From NCBI GenBank assembly GCA_028554795.2, contig CM068831.1, positions 37,564,644 through 37,628,643 of the forward strand: DNA of 64,000 nucleotides, read 5' to 3'. Below are positions 36,118 to 49,030 of the stretch, piece after piece. The position numbers and the translations under genes are program-made. Each line of letters starts with the position of its first letter. The first letter of the stretch is position 1. The notes beneath the pieces are model-generated. The model made no database searches, was not told the origin of the DNA, and saw only the letters and a list, made by a program, of their open reading frames with translations. This DNA comes from Sinohyriopsis cumingii. Taxonomy: Eukaryota > Mollusca > Bivalvia > Unionida > Unionidae.

Positions 36118-37560
36118 ATTCGTGGGTACTGAACTGGAAGTATTAATTGTGACGTAATTCCTCTTGCACTAGACGGAAGTTGGTTCTTCTCATTCGGCAC
36201 ACTTGTTGGTGACTTCATGAAGACTCCATTAAATGATGTTGATTTTGCTGACACCGTTGTGGACACTTTCGAAGGGTACGATAAAATTAGTTCCGAACAG
36301 GGAGTCGGCTGCAACTAGTGCGAGGTTGTTGATAGCTGGAAAGTTACAGACTAAAAGAGGGTTTCTAATTTTCCGACAAATTAAATTAGATTGGTCAGCT
36401 GACTTTATGGTTAAAACTGCACCAGAATTACCATTATTTAAGTCCTTTTCCAGAGAGTATGTGAAGGTAATGTGTAAGTGTGTGTGTCTTGGATTTTTAA
36501 TTTAGCGTTAAAAAAATTCACTCATATCATTACGATGTCTGCAGTATGCCAGTTTATAGTGATGTCTAGCACTGGGGCATCATGCCGCATTCATGTAGCA
36601 CGATGTCCCACCCAGTCACATTATCCTGACACCAGGCCGACCAGTCCTAACACTAACTCTTAATGCTGAGCGCCAATCGAGGCAGCTGTTAGTACCATTT
36701 TTGTAAGTCTTTGATATGACTCGGCCGGGGATCGAACCCACGACCTCCCGCATCCGAGGCAGACGCTCTAAAGACTAGGCCACCGAAGCGGTTATGTAAA
36801 GGTACTCCATGCAGACAAAGTAGATTGCATGCCAGATTTTGAAGGTAATTAAAAGGAGGCTAACAATAGGACGTTATTCAATGTACTACGGATTTTCATC
36901 AGATTTCCTGATACAGACATGTTAGTGATTATAGTTAAGGACTTCCCAAAGATGTTACAAACAAAACAAGCATAGATATGAAAAGGAGCATCGACAAATA
37001 CCAGAGTCGCCGACGCTACATGCCACTTCATGCAATATGCTAATCGTGACTACCTATAGTAGGTCTGATTGGCGCATGCTTTAGGAGCCTGCAACTTAAC
37101 TTTCGCATTCTTTCTCATCGTGAAGAAACTTGCAGTGAAAACAATGGTGGAAATGGCTGTGAAGTGTACTGATCTTTCTCTGTTTAGTGGTACCAGCCAG
37201 TGTACCAAGCAGTAAATTGTTTTTGATAGCTCTCTGTGACGATAAGTGTAAGACCATCGGAATGACCAAAATATTAAAAGAATTCAGAACAAAACTGGCT
37301 ATACAAGATAATCTAAGTCTGATGAATCTTTCAAGCATACAATCAGATTTTTAAGCGAAAAATGCACCATAGCGGACAAAGACTTGGATTAACTCTCATC
37401 TGGAAAATCGACATCTTGGCTTACCGCTGAATCAAGGAGTAAGGCAGGACAAATCTTGTTTAGTTTCTCTTTAATGCGAAAGGCCAATGGTAACGGAAGT
37501 CTATGATGCTCTTAAATGGGCCTGTAAAAGATGAAATGAGTGAATTAAAAACTGCATAAT
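36118..37560 (+). pseudogene. broken coding relic with a PDTD motif
   Basis: Plus-strand frames before and after a SINE appear to belong together. The frame at 36233-36505 ends PELPLFKSFSREYVKV, and after the SINE (from 36794) YVKVLHADKVDCMPDFEGN resumes. Further on, about 36870-36980 reads FIRFPDTDMLVIIVKDFPK. A [SF]PDTD[MV]LV motif occurs in a repetitive protein family of invertebrate genomes that I know only as unnamed element-derived proteins. A segment near 37390-37480 (SGKSTSWLTAESRSKAGQI) is also coding-like. Several stops and frameshifts break it. Function unknown. Confidence 0.4.
36470..36793 (-). mobile_element. SINE family B, copy 2, inside a coding relic
   Basis: The minus-strand tRNA-like head is at the right end (GGCCTAGTCTTTAGAGCGTC, then GGTCGTGGGTTCGATCCCCG). 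The body is the same as at 23479-23800. Flanks TATGTGAAGGTA (36458-36469) and TATGTAAAGGTA (36794-36805) match at 11 of 12 bases and are the likely target duplication. A short GT-rich stretch at the left end is the degenerate tail. Confidence 0.9.
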
Positions 37561-38129
37561 TTATGTAGTGAGCAAAATTTGACTTTCACGGAATTTTGTC
37601 CTTGCGAATGGAATGAAAACTGTTGAAATAACTCCACTCAGTACCTGATGTCGAAATATTTTATCGTATTTTTTAAGTATTTAAAGGGGCATCTAATGTT
37701 GCTTATTTAAACCCAGTGAAAGATGCTTTAAATATAATTTCACATACACTTTCCGGTAATTTACTAACAGAAAAGATATTGATAAATAAACAATAGGACG
37801 GTCAAAGTCCTTACGCCCGTATCCATGGCTACGTGACCAAGATAGATGTTTTTATTTTCCTGATGTAGAGAATAAACTGTACAATAGCGTATAGAGGATA
37901 CGTGTGACTGATTGTGGAATTAAAAAAACGCGGTCCTCGTTACGTATCGATAAATAATTTTGTCCTCGGCATGTAGATCATACATTCATCAACAGGAAAC
38001 TAATTTACTCCTTGTGACTCAAATGAAATTCGATATATCTTTAAGAATGTGTTTCCCTTTTGCGAACTAATATATGTCAGTCTGTCTTTATGACAAGGTA
38101 CTGTATAATAATAATAATAATAATAATGG
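37561..38129. other. unassigned DNA
   Basis: Contains a short (ATA)n run at 38106-38128. No gene is recognised. Confidence 0.4.
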
Positions 38130-40400
38130 TTTCATGTTAGAATTCTAAAACGTGAATCCAACATTTATGAAACCTGTTAACTGTTAAACGTGAGGCAATG
38201 AGACTAGAGTGGTGTTTCACTAAACGTCGATTGCACAATCGGGGCTCTATTGAATCCTTCGATGAGTAAATGAATGAAATAAAATTAAATAAATACTCAC
38301 TATGTCCTTGATATGTATCATCATCCACATCTGCGCCCTACTTTATACAATAGAGGCCTAATTGTTAACGGTACAAATATTCCGAAATTTAATACAGAAC
38401 AAAACGGCTTATCTAATACGTGAATAACTCAGTTCGGTGAATTTTAGGCTTTATGTTCCTTAAAATAGCTGTGGGAATTTTAGTGGGTAGTACCCCTTGT
38501 ATCTGGAAACATGACGCTCACCTGATTTTGAATAAAATCAACCGTAATCTTTCCAGCAAGTGATGGACCAATATTATTCGTGTTTCCAGCAAAGGTCAAC
38601 CTGTTTGATTCATTGTACAACATTTATACTGTCCTTTTAATTCCGTTTTAGAAAATTAGTAAAGTTATAACTTAAGTGGGGTTGAGGGTTAGTGATCTAT
38701 ATTTATATTAGAAACGTGTACCCTCTGTCTGCGTACGTTAAATCTGCTTATCTTAATAGCCAGTGTAACCTAGCATTAGGAGTCACGTCGGCTTGTTATA
38801 ATGTATGATGATTAGGCATGATGGTTACCTGCGACATGTACATTGCCGTGTTTATAGTATTTATCAAACGTATATGGGGATGGTCAAGGGTTACTTATGA
38901 AAACAGGTTTACACGATCAGTTTGTTCACTATAATGCATCTTTTGTATTTAAGTGTTCAGTGAGAATTCATTATGATGAAGAAACAAACATTTGTATTTT
39001 CGGCCTATAATTTATATGTCTGAACACAGCCCATGTTTTGCCTGCATTGCTTGACCACTTTAAGTGTCAAGCATCATGATGTTGATCTGTTCCAAGTGTA
39101 AAAGATTAAACAATGCTTTGTATATTCGCCTGTATGAAGTCAGACCTGCCTCCATTAGGATGTGTGCTCATCGCAAACATGTACCTGGAGCACATTTTGC
39201 AAATTATATATAGGTAATAAAATTTCTTTCAATCTTGTTTTTAGTTATCAGATGAATAATTTCACATGTTGTGTATTGTTATTTATACTTATCAGGTCAA
39301 CTATTGCAATATGACAACTTTGCTATATTTAACTGATTTAGGGGAAAAAAATAAAAACCTGGTCTATACATAGGAATCAAACAGACTATAGAACAGTTTC
39401 ACGTGATTAACTTCATGCTGTATTTGCATTACTTTGATGTTTCTCAACATTTTATTTGGGATTTTAGTGTCTTATTTTCTTTCGTTTTCGCCCAGTTTTC
39501 TTATTTTATGATAAATTTCATGGAGAACTATATACAGGGTTTGGCTTTTCTTCAGTGTCCAACCGATCTCTATTGTTGAAGTGTCAACATCTGCTGGATA
39601 GGAAGCACTGAGATACATCATCACTTATATTTCAATATTTGTCTGCTCACTTCAGCAAGATGGAGCTTTAGTTTGAGCATCTCTCTGTGCCTTATCAATT
39701 TCCATGACCTTTGCCATCTTGCTTTACAACTATTATTACTTTATAATCATGTACTTATATGCATGTTTTACTTCAGTGATACACCTGCGTAACAACAATG
39801 CTGCTCTTCATGTACATTCGTCCGCATATAAGGAAGCATTTTGACCCACGCATCGAATTGAGCAAACACATTCTTCATGAACATTTTACATAAATTATAT
39901 CTGAACTTATAAACAACATTTGCATCAATGTGTTTACCCAGTTTTAATTGAATATGGAAAGAAGCAATAGATATGTGTAAATCTGCATTTGACTGGATTT
40001 TGCATATTACAAAGAATTACTGAACTTAGAATAGAAAAGAGAGTTCCTCCACAATGTTTGCTACAAAAAATATGTCAGTATGTTTTAATTTAAACAATAA
40101 AAACTCAGATATCGGGATGTACTTTACACGAAACATATCCATAATATTTAACCAGAATTTTGAAATGTTGTTCAAACTTGTATTGCTGTATGGGATTTGC
40201 TAGATATATCATGTTACGCTTCATACTACGGTCGTTGGTAAGTGTGATTGGCCAATGTAACAGATGTCCCGAGATATATTTATATCGAGATTTTACCTAT
40301 CTATCCTATAACAATCGCCTTTTGTATATCACCTTGTTTGTTTTGTTGGGGGAGGGGGCTATTTTCTTAGCGACGTGATGGGAGGGTCAGTTTCCAGCAT
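38130..40400. repeat. ancient duplicated block S, copy 1
   Basis: Several stretches align in order and orientation with 44185-45840: 38294-38345 with 44195-44250, 38424-38460 with 44325-44360, 38545-38595 with 44412-44460, 38645-38755 with 44505-44610, 39625-39740 with 45145-45255, and 40060-40215 with 45490-45640. The offset drifts from about 5.9 kb to 5.4 kb, as indels would cause. The first pair reads, on the minus strand, like an exon end: QGH-encoding sequence next to GTGAGTA. No protein family was recognised. Confidence 0.65.
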
Positions 40401-40940
40401 TTTCGAACTTCAAAAAAAATATGCATCAAAGATTGCTATATTGTTTTTTATCATGTATTCTCGTTTAGCCTTATCATAGACTGATAGGTGATCCACGGTT
40501 CATGTGAGAGAGCTATAGTTACTTAATACACGTGAGATTGCGAGTACGGTGCTTCATTATTTGGAATTTATGCAGACATTAAAAGTTCATGTATCTTATG
40601 CTTCATATTAGTGTCCTGGAATAGTATATGAAATATTTTAAAATTAAATCCGATATATTTCGTACATTACGTAACATGTTAGACATTTTATAAATCGCGC
40701 TATCTAATTCAGTTATATATGATACTTAATTAACATAAACTTAATAGTCATTTTTTTGAAATCCGTATTGATGTTTTAAAAAAAAAGATATGAAACGAGA
40801 TCATGTAACAACCCTACAAGGATTGAGAAGTTTTGTTAACAAGACGGCCATATAACTGATAGACTGGGAGAATGGACGTTGATACTTTGTTTCTAAATCT
40901 GAACTTATTCAGCATAGTTTAGTAAACTTAGTAAACAGAA

Positions 40941-41145
40941 CAGCTATATTTATATTCATTGCCCACCAATTGTGTCACTGTCGCCTGAAAATCTGTTGTT
41001 ATTAATTCCACAGTTCAACGGGTGGGATAAAGAAAAGTCTTAGCTACATTTTTATTCAATGACCTCCAACTGGGTCACTGTGGCTTGAAAATCTATAGGT
41101 ATCAATTTCACAAATCAACAGGTGGAATAAAGAGACGTTTTAGCT
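40941..41145. repeat. 100-bp tandem duplication (two units)
   Basis: CAGCTATATTTATATTCATT at 40941 and TAGCTACATTTTTATTCAAT at 41041 open two units exactly 100 bp long. Both contain GGGTCACTGTGGCTTGAAAAT-like sequence and a GGTGGRATAAAGA end. A third unit starts with TAGCTACATTTGTAC at 41141 and then stops matching. Confidence 0.88.
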
Positions 41146-41150
41146 ACATT

Positions 41151-42978
41151 TGTACTATTGTACACAATAAGCAAGAAACTGCTTGCGTTTCAGGCCAATC
41201 ATACTTGTAGACATTTTTAATGTGCAAGGCAAAAAAGTGCTTATATTTTGACGTGTCTTTAAAATTTTATTTTAAGGCATTGCAAAAGACAAACTGGAAC
41301 AACAAAATGATGCTACAACTGTTAAAATACTTCACTTGCAGTGAAAAAAGAAACTCCAGTTGAACAAAATTATTAAGAGTTAAAAAAAACTCAGGAAATC
41401 TATTCCTGAAGAAAGTTGTCATCGCCTGCTTAAATAAAAGTCATTGACCTCCCTTGATGCCTCAAGTACATATAAATAATTTTCACAAAATATGTATACG
41501 CGTTAGAGAAAACTGGATTTTGTTTCATATTTACATCACCAGAAATATGGTGATATGAATGAAAAACGTTTACGTTTGCTGGTTGAGTGGAGTACTGGAA
41601 CTGATCAAGTTTATTGCAAAACTTTTAAATACAGTACCACCATGAAACATCATTTGATTGGTAAATTCATTCTGATTGGTCTAAAAGTTATAAATCTTGG
41701 ACAAAAAAAAAACTAACTTGATACGTAGCATTGAATATAAATAGTTTTCGATTACTTCTTGCTATCAGGGGTTTGTTTTGGCAGTGTAACCAGAACATTG
41801 TTTCACAATTTAATTATTGTTCGGCTACATTGGTCAACTTTGGCTATTATCCAAATAGACGGATTAATTTTTAAACTTTAGCCGAACCAGGGCCACCGTA
41901 ATATATACTCTAATTTTAAACATTCCTGGCCACATCCACCAAAACAAACCCGAGTTCATTACATTACTTGCATAAGTATAGTTGCACGCAATATAATGTG
42001 TGCTACAATCTTGATATTTAAGGAAGATTCTATTTGGCTGAAGATGAAATACTTTGCTATCCAACACCAAGCATTGTTATAATATCAATATAGATATTTC
42101 CAGCGTTATATTTGATAACTGAGTTGCTGAGAAGCTTCAACAAATTATAATAAATCAAATGAATCTATGGGATCAAATTATGCCCAGTAAGTCATGATGT
42201 GCTTTAGTCCTACCCTGTCATCATATCAAAATCGTACTGTGAAAATGTCTTGCTTTCCTGCTTCACAAAAAAAAGAAAACTTAGTCTAGCTTACAGATAT
42301 AAACATTATATATTTAACTGATTATGATATCATTATGACATGACATGACATATATATTTTGTGTATGATGAACTCTTAGAGAAGAAATGAATTAAAAATT
42401 TGAACAGATTTTTCAACTCCATTCCCATGCATACGGTGTTGAATTGAGATAATAGCATGACATGATTTTTAGGTTATCTTAACGGTGGACAACATATTTT
42501 CCAAACATGGACACTTGAGTCAAGAGCCAAGCCTTCCATGGAGACCTATGCATGTCTGCCAAATAAATTAACATGAAAACACGTTAAAGTGACCTCCAAC
42601 ACGTCTTCTTCTGATATGATCTTCTCTGTGTTATCGACAACGCGGTTTGTCTAGCACATGGACACGTTAGTATTTGCCCCAGAGCTGGGAAAGCAATGAA
42701 CAAAACAAAAATATCTCGCTCGTCCCATTCCACTATAAGACAATTTTCTTCATATATGTGCCAAGCCCCCAAGGCGTTATACTAAAATAGTTCACGGCAC
42801 CTTGTAATGAAAAGAACTGACATGGGCACAGTACAAATTGTATAAAGTGGGACAAACACGCGAGAGTCAGCCTCGATTTTAAAACCACAACATCACTAGA
42901 CTGGACGATCTCAATTGTTTTGGCGGTGAAACAGTCATTTTTATTTGCTATACAAAGTCACGTCACTCTAACCAGTTT
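41151..42978. other. unassigned AT-rich DNA
   Basis: No gene or array is recognised. Frames at 41864-42070 and 42584-42772 have no identifiable domain. Confidence 0.4.
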
Positions 42979-42988
42979 CAAACTGTCT

Positions 42989-43237
42989 TTGGGGCCCCGA
43001 GTGGTTGAGTGGTCTAAAGCGCTCACCGTTACGGATCACCGCCATTTCACGTCTGTTTTACTGGGTTCGAGTCGCGGACTCGGCCAATGTGTGTATGTGA
43101 GAATGCTTGCCAATAGCTTCTCGTGGGTCGGTGGTTCCTTCCGGTTTTTTTCCGGGTTCTTCCTCCACCATTTTATACTGGCCGCCATGTATAGCCTGTA
43201 TTGAGCTGAACAATGGCGTTAAACCCTACAAAAACAA
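42989..43237 (+). mobile_element. SINE family A, copy 2
   Basis: Head with CCGAGTGGTTGAGTGGTCTA and CTGGGTTCGAGTCGCGGAC. The body includes TTTTTTCCGGGTTCTTCCTC and GCCATGTATAGCCTG, and the tail is CCTACAAAAACAAC. The 10-bp CAAACTGTCT flanks it at 42979-42988 and 43238-43247. It retains the polymerase III boxes better than copy 1. Confidence 0.92.
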
Positions 43238-43247
43238 CAAACTGTCT

Positions 43248-43925
43248 CTGTGAGGAAAGTATACGCGCCTATAGAGAAGGACATGTGCGCAGAATAGACT
43301 TCAAATGTTATAAGCAAATTCCGACATTAACGGAGTTTCGGAGGAAATGAAGACTTTTACAATGCCTGTACTAGTCATATAAACGAGAAAGACGATGGTT
43401 GAAACAGTTTATGGTATTTTTCAGCGTAGCTTGTTAACACATTCAAAGTAGAAAATAATTGAAATACCATGACATATTCCCATTTCATCTGCAGTAATGG
43501 TGCCGTTTGTAAATGCTCCAGGCATAACTAGAAGCAAAACTGTGTCAGCAAACTGAAACTTGTATTAAATATGTGCATATTGAACGAATGTAAAAATAGG
43601 TCAATGTCGTACAGGTTTACCTGAGTAATTAACTTTTTCACAAGAAACCTTTCCTAAAATTGACACATAAAGAAAATAAAGTACATGAAATTTTAGGAAC
43701 CATTTCCTGTGAAATTTCTTGATATTTTTTATGAATGTCATTCTTACTTATTGTAACCAAGACAAAACGACAAACCAATAATCTTGTTTCAAATTTATTC
43801 AAAATCTTAATTTTTTGAAACTTCAGAATATTATCTGTATAAATATAACTTCAAACAAACATTCAGGCATCTTAAGAAGAGAAAAAAAATGTTAATAAAT
43901 AAAACTTTCCACTGTAACTGCTAAT
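43248..43925. other. unassigned DNA
   Basis: No gene is recognised. A CAGAATAGACTTCAAATG segment at about 43295 resembles one near 47630, perhaps another old duplication. Confidence 0.35.
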
Positions 43926-44013
43926 ATAACCTTTATAAATCTTTGGTATGACTCGGCCATTGTTCGAACCGGCATCCGAGGCGGACGCTATAACCACTTA
44001 GGCTACCGGAGCA
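43926..44013 (-). mobile_element. SINE family B, copy 3, head only
   Basis: Only the tRNA-like head is present (minus strand: GCTCCGGTAGCCTAAGTGGT, then GGTTCGAACAATGGCCGAGT). The body is missing, so the copy is cut just behind box B. Confidence 0.8.
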
Positions 44014-44184
44014 GTTTATTAGATTTCTATAGAAAACATACTGAAAAATTTATACACAAGACACGGTGAATGGAATATTGTTACGCTAAGCATCGAAAAA
44101 AAAAAAGAATTCTACAGAATAAAAAAGTTGCGTTAATCAATCAAATGATCAATCCATCAATCAAAGCAAATACAATCAAATGAA

Positions 44185-45840
44185 AGCGGTACTCACTGAT
44201 GCCCTTGAGATGACGAAATATCTTCTGCGTCCACACTGTACAAATGACGGTTGATTGCCGACAGTGTGCTATTGGGCAGCTAAATAAATAAGAAGCAATA
44301 TGGCATCTTCCATATAAGATTAACTCAGTTCAGTAATTTCTTATAATTATCTTTGTTACATTAAACGATTATTCGTATGGCAGTGCTTTTGTTTCTCGAA
44401 AAGTGATATCCATATCAACCACAATATATCCAGCAAGGAAGGTATCCGTATGATTTGTTTTAAATTGTATATAATGTCAATATTACGCTATAATAACTCG
44501 TTTATTTACAGAATAATTAACTTGCTATAATTATATATGTTATCTTAAGTGTGAATCATAATATTGCATTACCGTTTGCTTACATAAACGTGCTAAACTT
44601 GCTTTTACTTTTATTAAAATCAAACATAACCCTTCCAGGTGCTATCGTATTTTATGAGATTGGCATGTACTCGATGCAAGTCAAGTCCCGGTAGAGAAGA
44701 ACAAACAATGCTTTGAGTAAGCAACTGTGTCGAGTCAAACTTTGCCATGGAGTGGATTCCGCTCCCATATACATGGATCATATATGATAAAGAATTACGG
44801 ACTGTAGTGAAATTATGAAAATTTAAAATGTCTCGTGTTTGGTCAAATGTTGTGGCATAAAAACGTTTATACACTTATTGGGTTATAACACGAATCGTCT
44901 AGAAGATATACCAATTTTAAGTTAACAAAACCAATCTGAAATATCGATGCATTTACATCGCTTAGATGTTTTTATAAATAATTTTTAGTTGCAATTCTTC
45001 TTCTACGTTATCTTTGTCTTCTTTTGTATTTTGCCTATTTTTCATATTTTATACTAAACTACTTGCACAACTGTATATAGAGGATTCTTTGTCAAAGTAA
45101 TCTCTCCTGCTGAATTCATTATTTAAAGGGCCTGCTAAAATACAGTTTCACTTATGTTTCAAATATTTTTTTTTCTTATCTCTCCAGCAAGATGAAGATG
45201 TAGTTAACCGTCTTTTATTGTTCATCACGTTCTGTGACCTACGCAGTCTTCTTATGTAATGTTGCTGCTTCTGTTGCTTCTTTGCTTTTGGATACAAAAA
45301 TCTGGTCAAGCACAGAAACATTACTTTTATATTTTACATGAATTATGGCAGTGAAAGAAGCAGCGAATTTTCTACTTTAATTAAAATGAAGCATTTAAAT
45401 CCTTTTTAAATAGTCTTTTTTGCGAGCTTTCCCTACTTTAAAACATGATTTACATTACAGCTAAAGAAAGTACCTACACAGTTTTCGTAGAAAGAATATG
45501 TCAGTAAAACATTTCAATTTAAGAGACAAGTTAAGGAGGTAATCATTTTTGCTCTGCACAACAACAAAAATTATTTTTGATCAGAATTTAAAAATTGTCG
45601 TTTAAAACTTGTATTTAATGGTATTTCCTAGATGCGCCACTTTGTTTTTGCGTTATGATAAGTTCACGATGAGTATAGTTGTTACTGTATCACCTAATAT
45701 AGAAATTTTTCATTTAGTAGTTATTTTTACTGACATGTCAATGAGCGAACACCAGCCAGCTTGTTTAATAACCAAACTAAATTACCGAAGATGTGACTTT
45801 TTAAGTATACTGACTTTCAGAAGCTTAATACTTTAATAAT
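44185..45840. repeat. ancient duplicated block S, copy 2
   Basis: Partner of 38130-40400; the matching stretches are given there. An 84-codon minus-strand frame at 44620-44874 (SSLPGLDLHRVHANLIKYDS) lies inside this copy but has no clear counterpart in copy 1, so it is not supported as a gene. Confidence 0.65.
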
Positions 45841-46745
45841 ACACTTTGACGGATACAAAATTTTAGTTTCTTTCCGATATTAACGATGCAACAAATATAT
45901 TTACATGAAACTTAGTTGCTATGGTGGACAGATTCATCCCTATAAGGCAAGCAACCTTTAAATCTTCCGATAAATCTTTGGATGATAGCTTTCTACTAAG
46001 ACACGATAGAAATAGATATCGGTAGAGGAAGAAAGTGAGTTGAATCAATAGCTATACAGACCAGACTAAATAAGAAGAAAGTGAAATTTTAGAAATACAG
46101 CAAACAATCAAAACGGGTATAACAATTGCTTCGAAATCGATAACAGTGGAAAAACATTTCTCTCTTAATTTCAACTTTATTTACCCTGTCATAATCGCGT
46201 TTTCTCCCTTGACATGCTGGAGGAAGTGTGTTTTTAACATATCGACTCATACTGATATTTTAGATTTTTTGTACGAGTGGATATTCAAGTAAGATTTATT
46301 TTGGCGTAAAATGGGAAATGCCACATTTTGTGGGTAGGGGCGTCGAGTATTATTTAAGGTTTAACCCCAACCATATTTCTTTCAAGAAAACCACAACACC
46401 AATGAGTAATGATAGCGATACTCCAAGCCTTGTCGTCGGATGACACGCATTTAGTAAGAATTTGTTCCTTTCGTTCTTGAAAAGAAAGAAAGAATGCTCC
46501 CATACATAATATCCTAGAACAACCCTGATGGTGAGGTCATAATGTTTTTCTCGAATACAACGTTTATTGAATGCATAACGTGACTTGGGAAGCTTATTCT
46601 TTTTTACACTTCCAGCATGTAGTTGAATGACTTTGTGCATAGATGACTACAAGTATGATTTTAGTCTTCCAAGCTGAATGAAATTTATACTGACACAAAA
46701 CATGTTAAAGTATTACAAATATAGCAACAAACAGACTTCCCATAT
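45841..46745. other. unassigned DNA
   Basis: Two minus-strand frames (45863-46048 and 46350-46640) are open for 61 and 96 codons. The second contains a hydrophobic segment near its end (SLSLLIGVVVFL). Neither matches a family I know. Confidence 0.35.
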
Positions 46746-46746
46746 A

Positions 46747-46777
<31 letters not shown>

Positions 46778-46910
46778 GTATGTAAGTGTTTTATGTATGT
46801 ATGTATGTATGTGTTTATGTATGTATGTGTGTGTTCGTGTGTGTGTGTGCGCGTGAATGAGTGTGTGTGTGTGCGTGCGTGCGTGCAGGCATGCATATGT
46901 GTGTGCAACA
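46746..46910. repeat. (GTAT/GT/GC)n compound microsatellite
   Basis: Imperfect runs of TATG, GTGT and GCGT. Cys-Val frames on one strand and Thr-His frames on the other are artefacts of the repeat. Confidence 0.95.
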
Positions 46911-47014
46911 GCTTTTGTAAAGATCTCCCTTTTAACTTCCATGACGAAATATTCAAAATTAGGCAAATTATACCAGGTTATCAAGTAGTTTACGATCTGA
47001 ATATCTTTCAAGGT

Positions 47015-47129
<115 letters not shown>

Positions 47130-47189
47130 AATTCACTAATAAGTCATGTAAGTACAAAATACCTCAGTCGAACACTTGCTTTCTCTATT

Positions 47190-47900
47190 TTCAGAGAACT
47201 CCTATTGTGTAACTCGGGTGTGGTCATGATTTTTTTTAAAATTAACTTTTCAAACAGAGGTTTAACTTATCAATACCAAATGGCAAGTGTGTGAATTATA
47301 GCCCATCATCTAATTTAATAATTGAAAAAATATCATTTTTTAGAAACGACCAGTTATTTTGTTAGAATCACTTCAGAATTTAACTTATTTCATGAAAATG
47401 TTGTACCTAAATTTTAGAGAACTGTTTGGACTTTTACACACATAATCTTCTTTTCCATTTTTTTCTTCATGTCGATTCGGAAAATAGTTTTGTTGTTGGT
47501 GTTGTTTTAGAATCTAATTTTAATCACAAGCAAAAATAATATAAACATGAAATTACAATTATAAAATCTTAATTCTACGCTGAAAACAAAAACTTGGGTC
47601 CATACGTCAGTCTTTGTTTGTCTTGCCTGCCAGAATAGACTTGAAATGTCTTATCAATTTTAATTATGGAAAACAATGTGCTAATTACTGGTAAAATATG
47701 AGAAAAACAATTACGTTTGCAGTAATCCCAGCATTGCCCTTTCATCTAAATTGCAGGTGATGCAAACACACAAACAAATTGCGGTTGATTAAACCAAAAT
47801 TGCTTTTATGAAGCCATGATTCTACGTATTTAAATATAATTCACAAGAAGCTATCCTGTATCTTAAATATAATTTAAAACAAACTATACTGGGTCAGAAA
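47190..47900 (+). repeat. tandem block T, copy 1 (contains module M, copy 2)
   Basis: Aligns with 48120-49030. Matching points are 47395-47440 with 48300-48345 (CATGAAAATGTTGTACCTAA against CATAAAAACGTATTGCTTAT), TCGATTCGGAAAATAG with TCAATTCGGAAAATGA, and AAATATAATTTAAAACAAAC with AAATATAATGTACAACAAAC. The offset grows from about 0.9 to 1.1 kb, partly because copy 2 has gained a TA tract. No coding function is recognised. Confidence 0.6.
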
Positions 47901-48119
47901 GGGGTAACGTACTTTTTTAGCCGTATAGATAAACAAGCTTTCAAACGATAGATTGAACGGGTATGTGACAGAACAAATTTGGGCCAATGCATTAGTTCCC
48001 GCTCATGTAAGCGGGCGTTATCTGGACAAATGACTGGATTTCCACTTTCATACACTCCTGAGGCGGTCACCTACAATATATCTCATATCGAAACCATGTT
48101 TTTCCTTTTTTCAGGTAAT

Positions 48120-48628
48120 CCTTGTTGTGGTTCCATATTTTGTTAAAATGGATGTTTCTGAAAGTGGTTTAAGCTATAAATGAAAACAAATGACACGTGT
48201 GTTAAACATAGAGCACAACTTAATTTCTTGACTAATCAGATGTTTATTTCGAATCTGGAAGTGTTTAAAATTCGAATTATTCAAATTTTAACTTGCCTCA
48301 TAAAAACGTATTGCTTATAAATTTTAGGATCGATTTTGACTTTTTTTAAAGAAATTTATTTCGTTATTACAATGTCCATCTCAATTCGGAAAATGATTTT
48401 TCCGTTTCACATTTTTTGAAAACAATTTCAGCAATAATTTCGTCCTGTTGTTCAAATACTTGCAAGCAATCAGATACACCTTGCCCTATATAATACACAA
48501 AAGTGCTTAACAAATGGGCAGAACAGTGCAACTATATGTGATAAATTTATGGAAACTTGCTTCCATCATAACGATACTACTTTGACTTCAGCATTGAATA
48601 AGCAGTATGACGTTAGCATGCAAGGTTT

Positions 48629-48702
<74 letters not shown>

Positions 48703-49030
48703 GTGAAGCGTGTATACACTTACTTTTGCAGGTTATAATATGGAATGCTTCGACTCGCTTGCCAAAATATAATCAAAATGGAAAATTGTAATTATTTATT
48801 AATCATTTCATTTCATTGCACCAGCCATAAAAACATCATTAAAAATTTGTAACATGTGCAGCAATCCTAAAAGTTCGCTTTCTTAACCACTGCAAGCGAT
48901 AAAAAATGACAAGACCACTTTTTATGTAAATGCATCCAAAAAGTTAATTCAAATTTCCTTAATTGAAACCACTGCAGGTTACAAAATACTTAAAATATAA
49001 TGTACAACAAACTTTCTTGGATATTGCCTG
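48120..49030 (+). repeat. tandem block T, copy 2 (contains module M, copy 3)
   Basis: Partner of 47190-47900. It is interrupted by the (TA)n tract at 48631-48702. Confidence 0.6.
48631..48702. repeat. (TA)n microsatellite
   Basis: A TA tract of about 36 units with one CA interruption. The Ile-Tyr frame across it is an artefact. Confidence 0.98.

Noticed and set aside
42991..43075. tRNA gene candidate on the plus strand
   Set aside because: Part of a three-copy SINE with target duplications; an intact cloverleaf with acceptor stem is not evident.
44620..44874. 84-codon minus-strand ORF as a host exon
   Set aside because: No recognisable family and no counterpart in the duplicated block at 38-40 kb.
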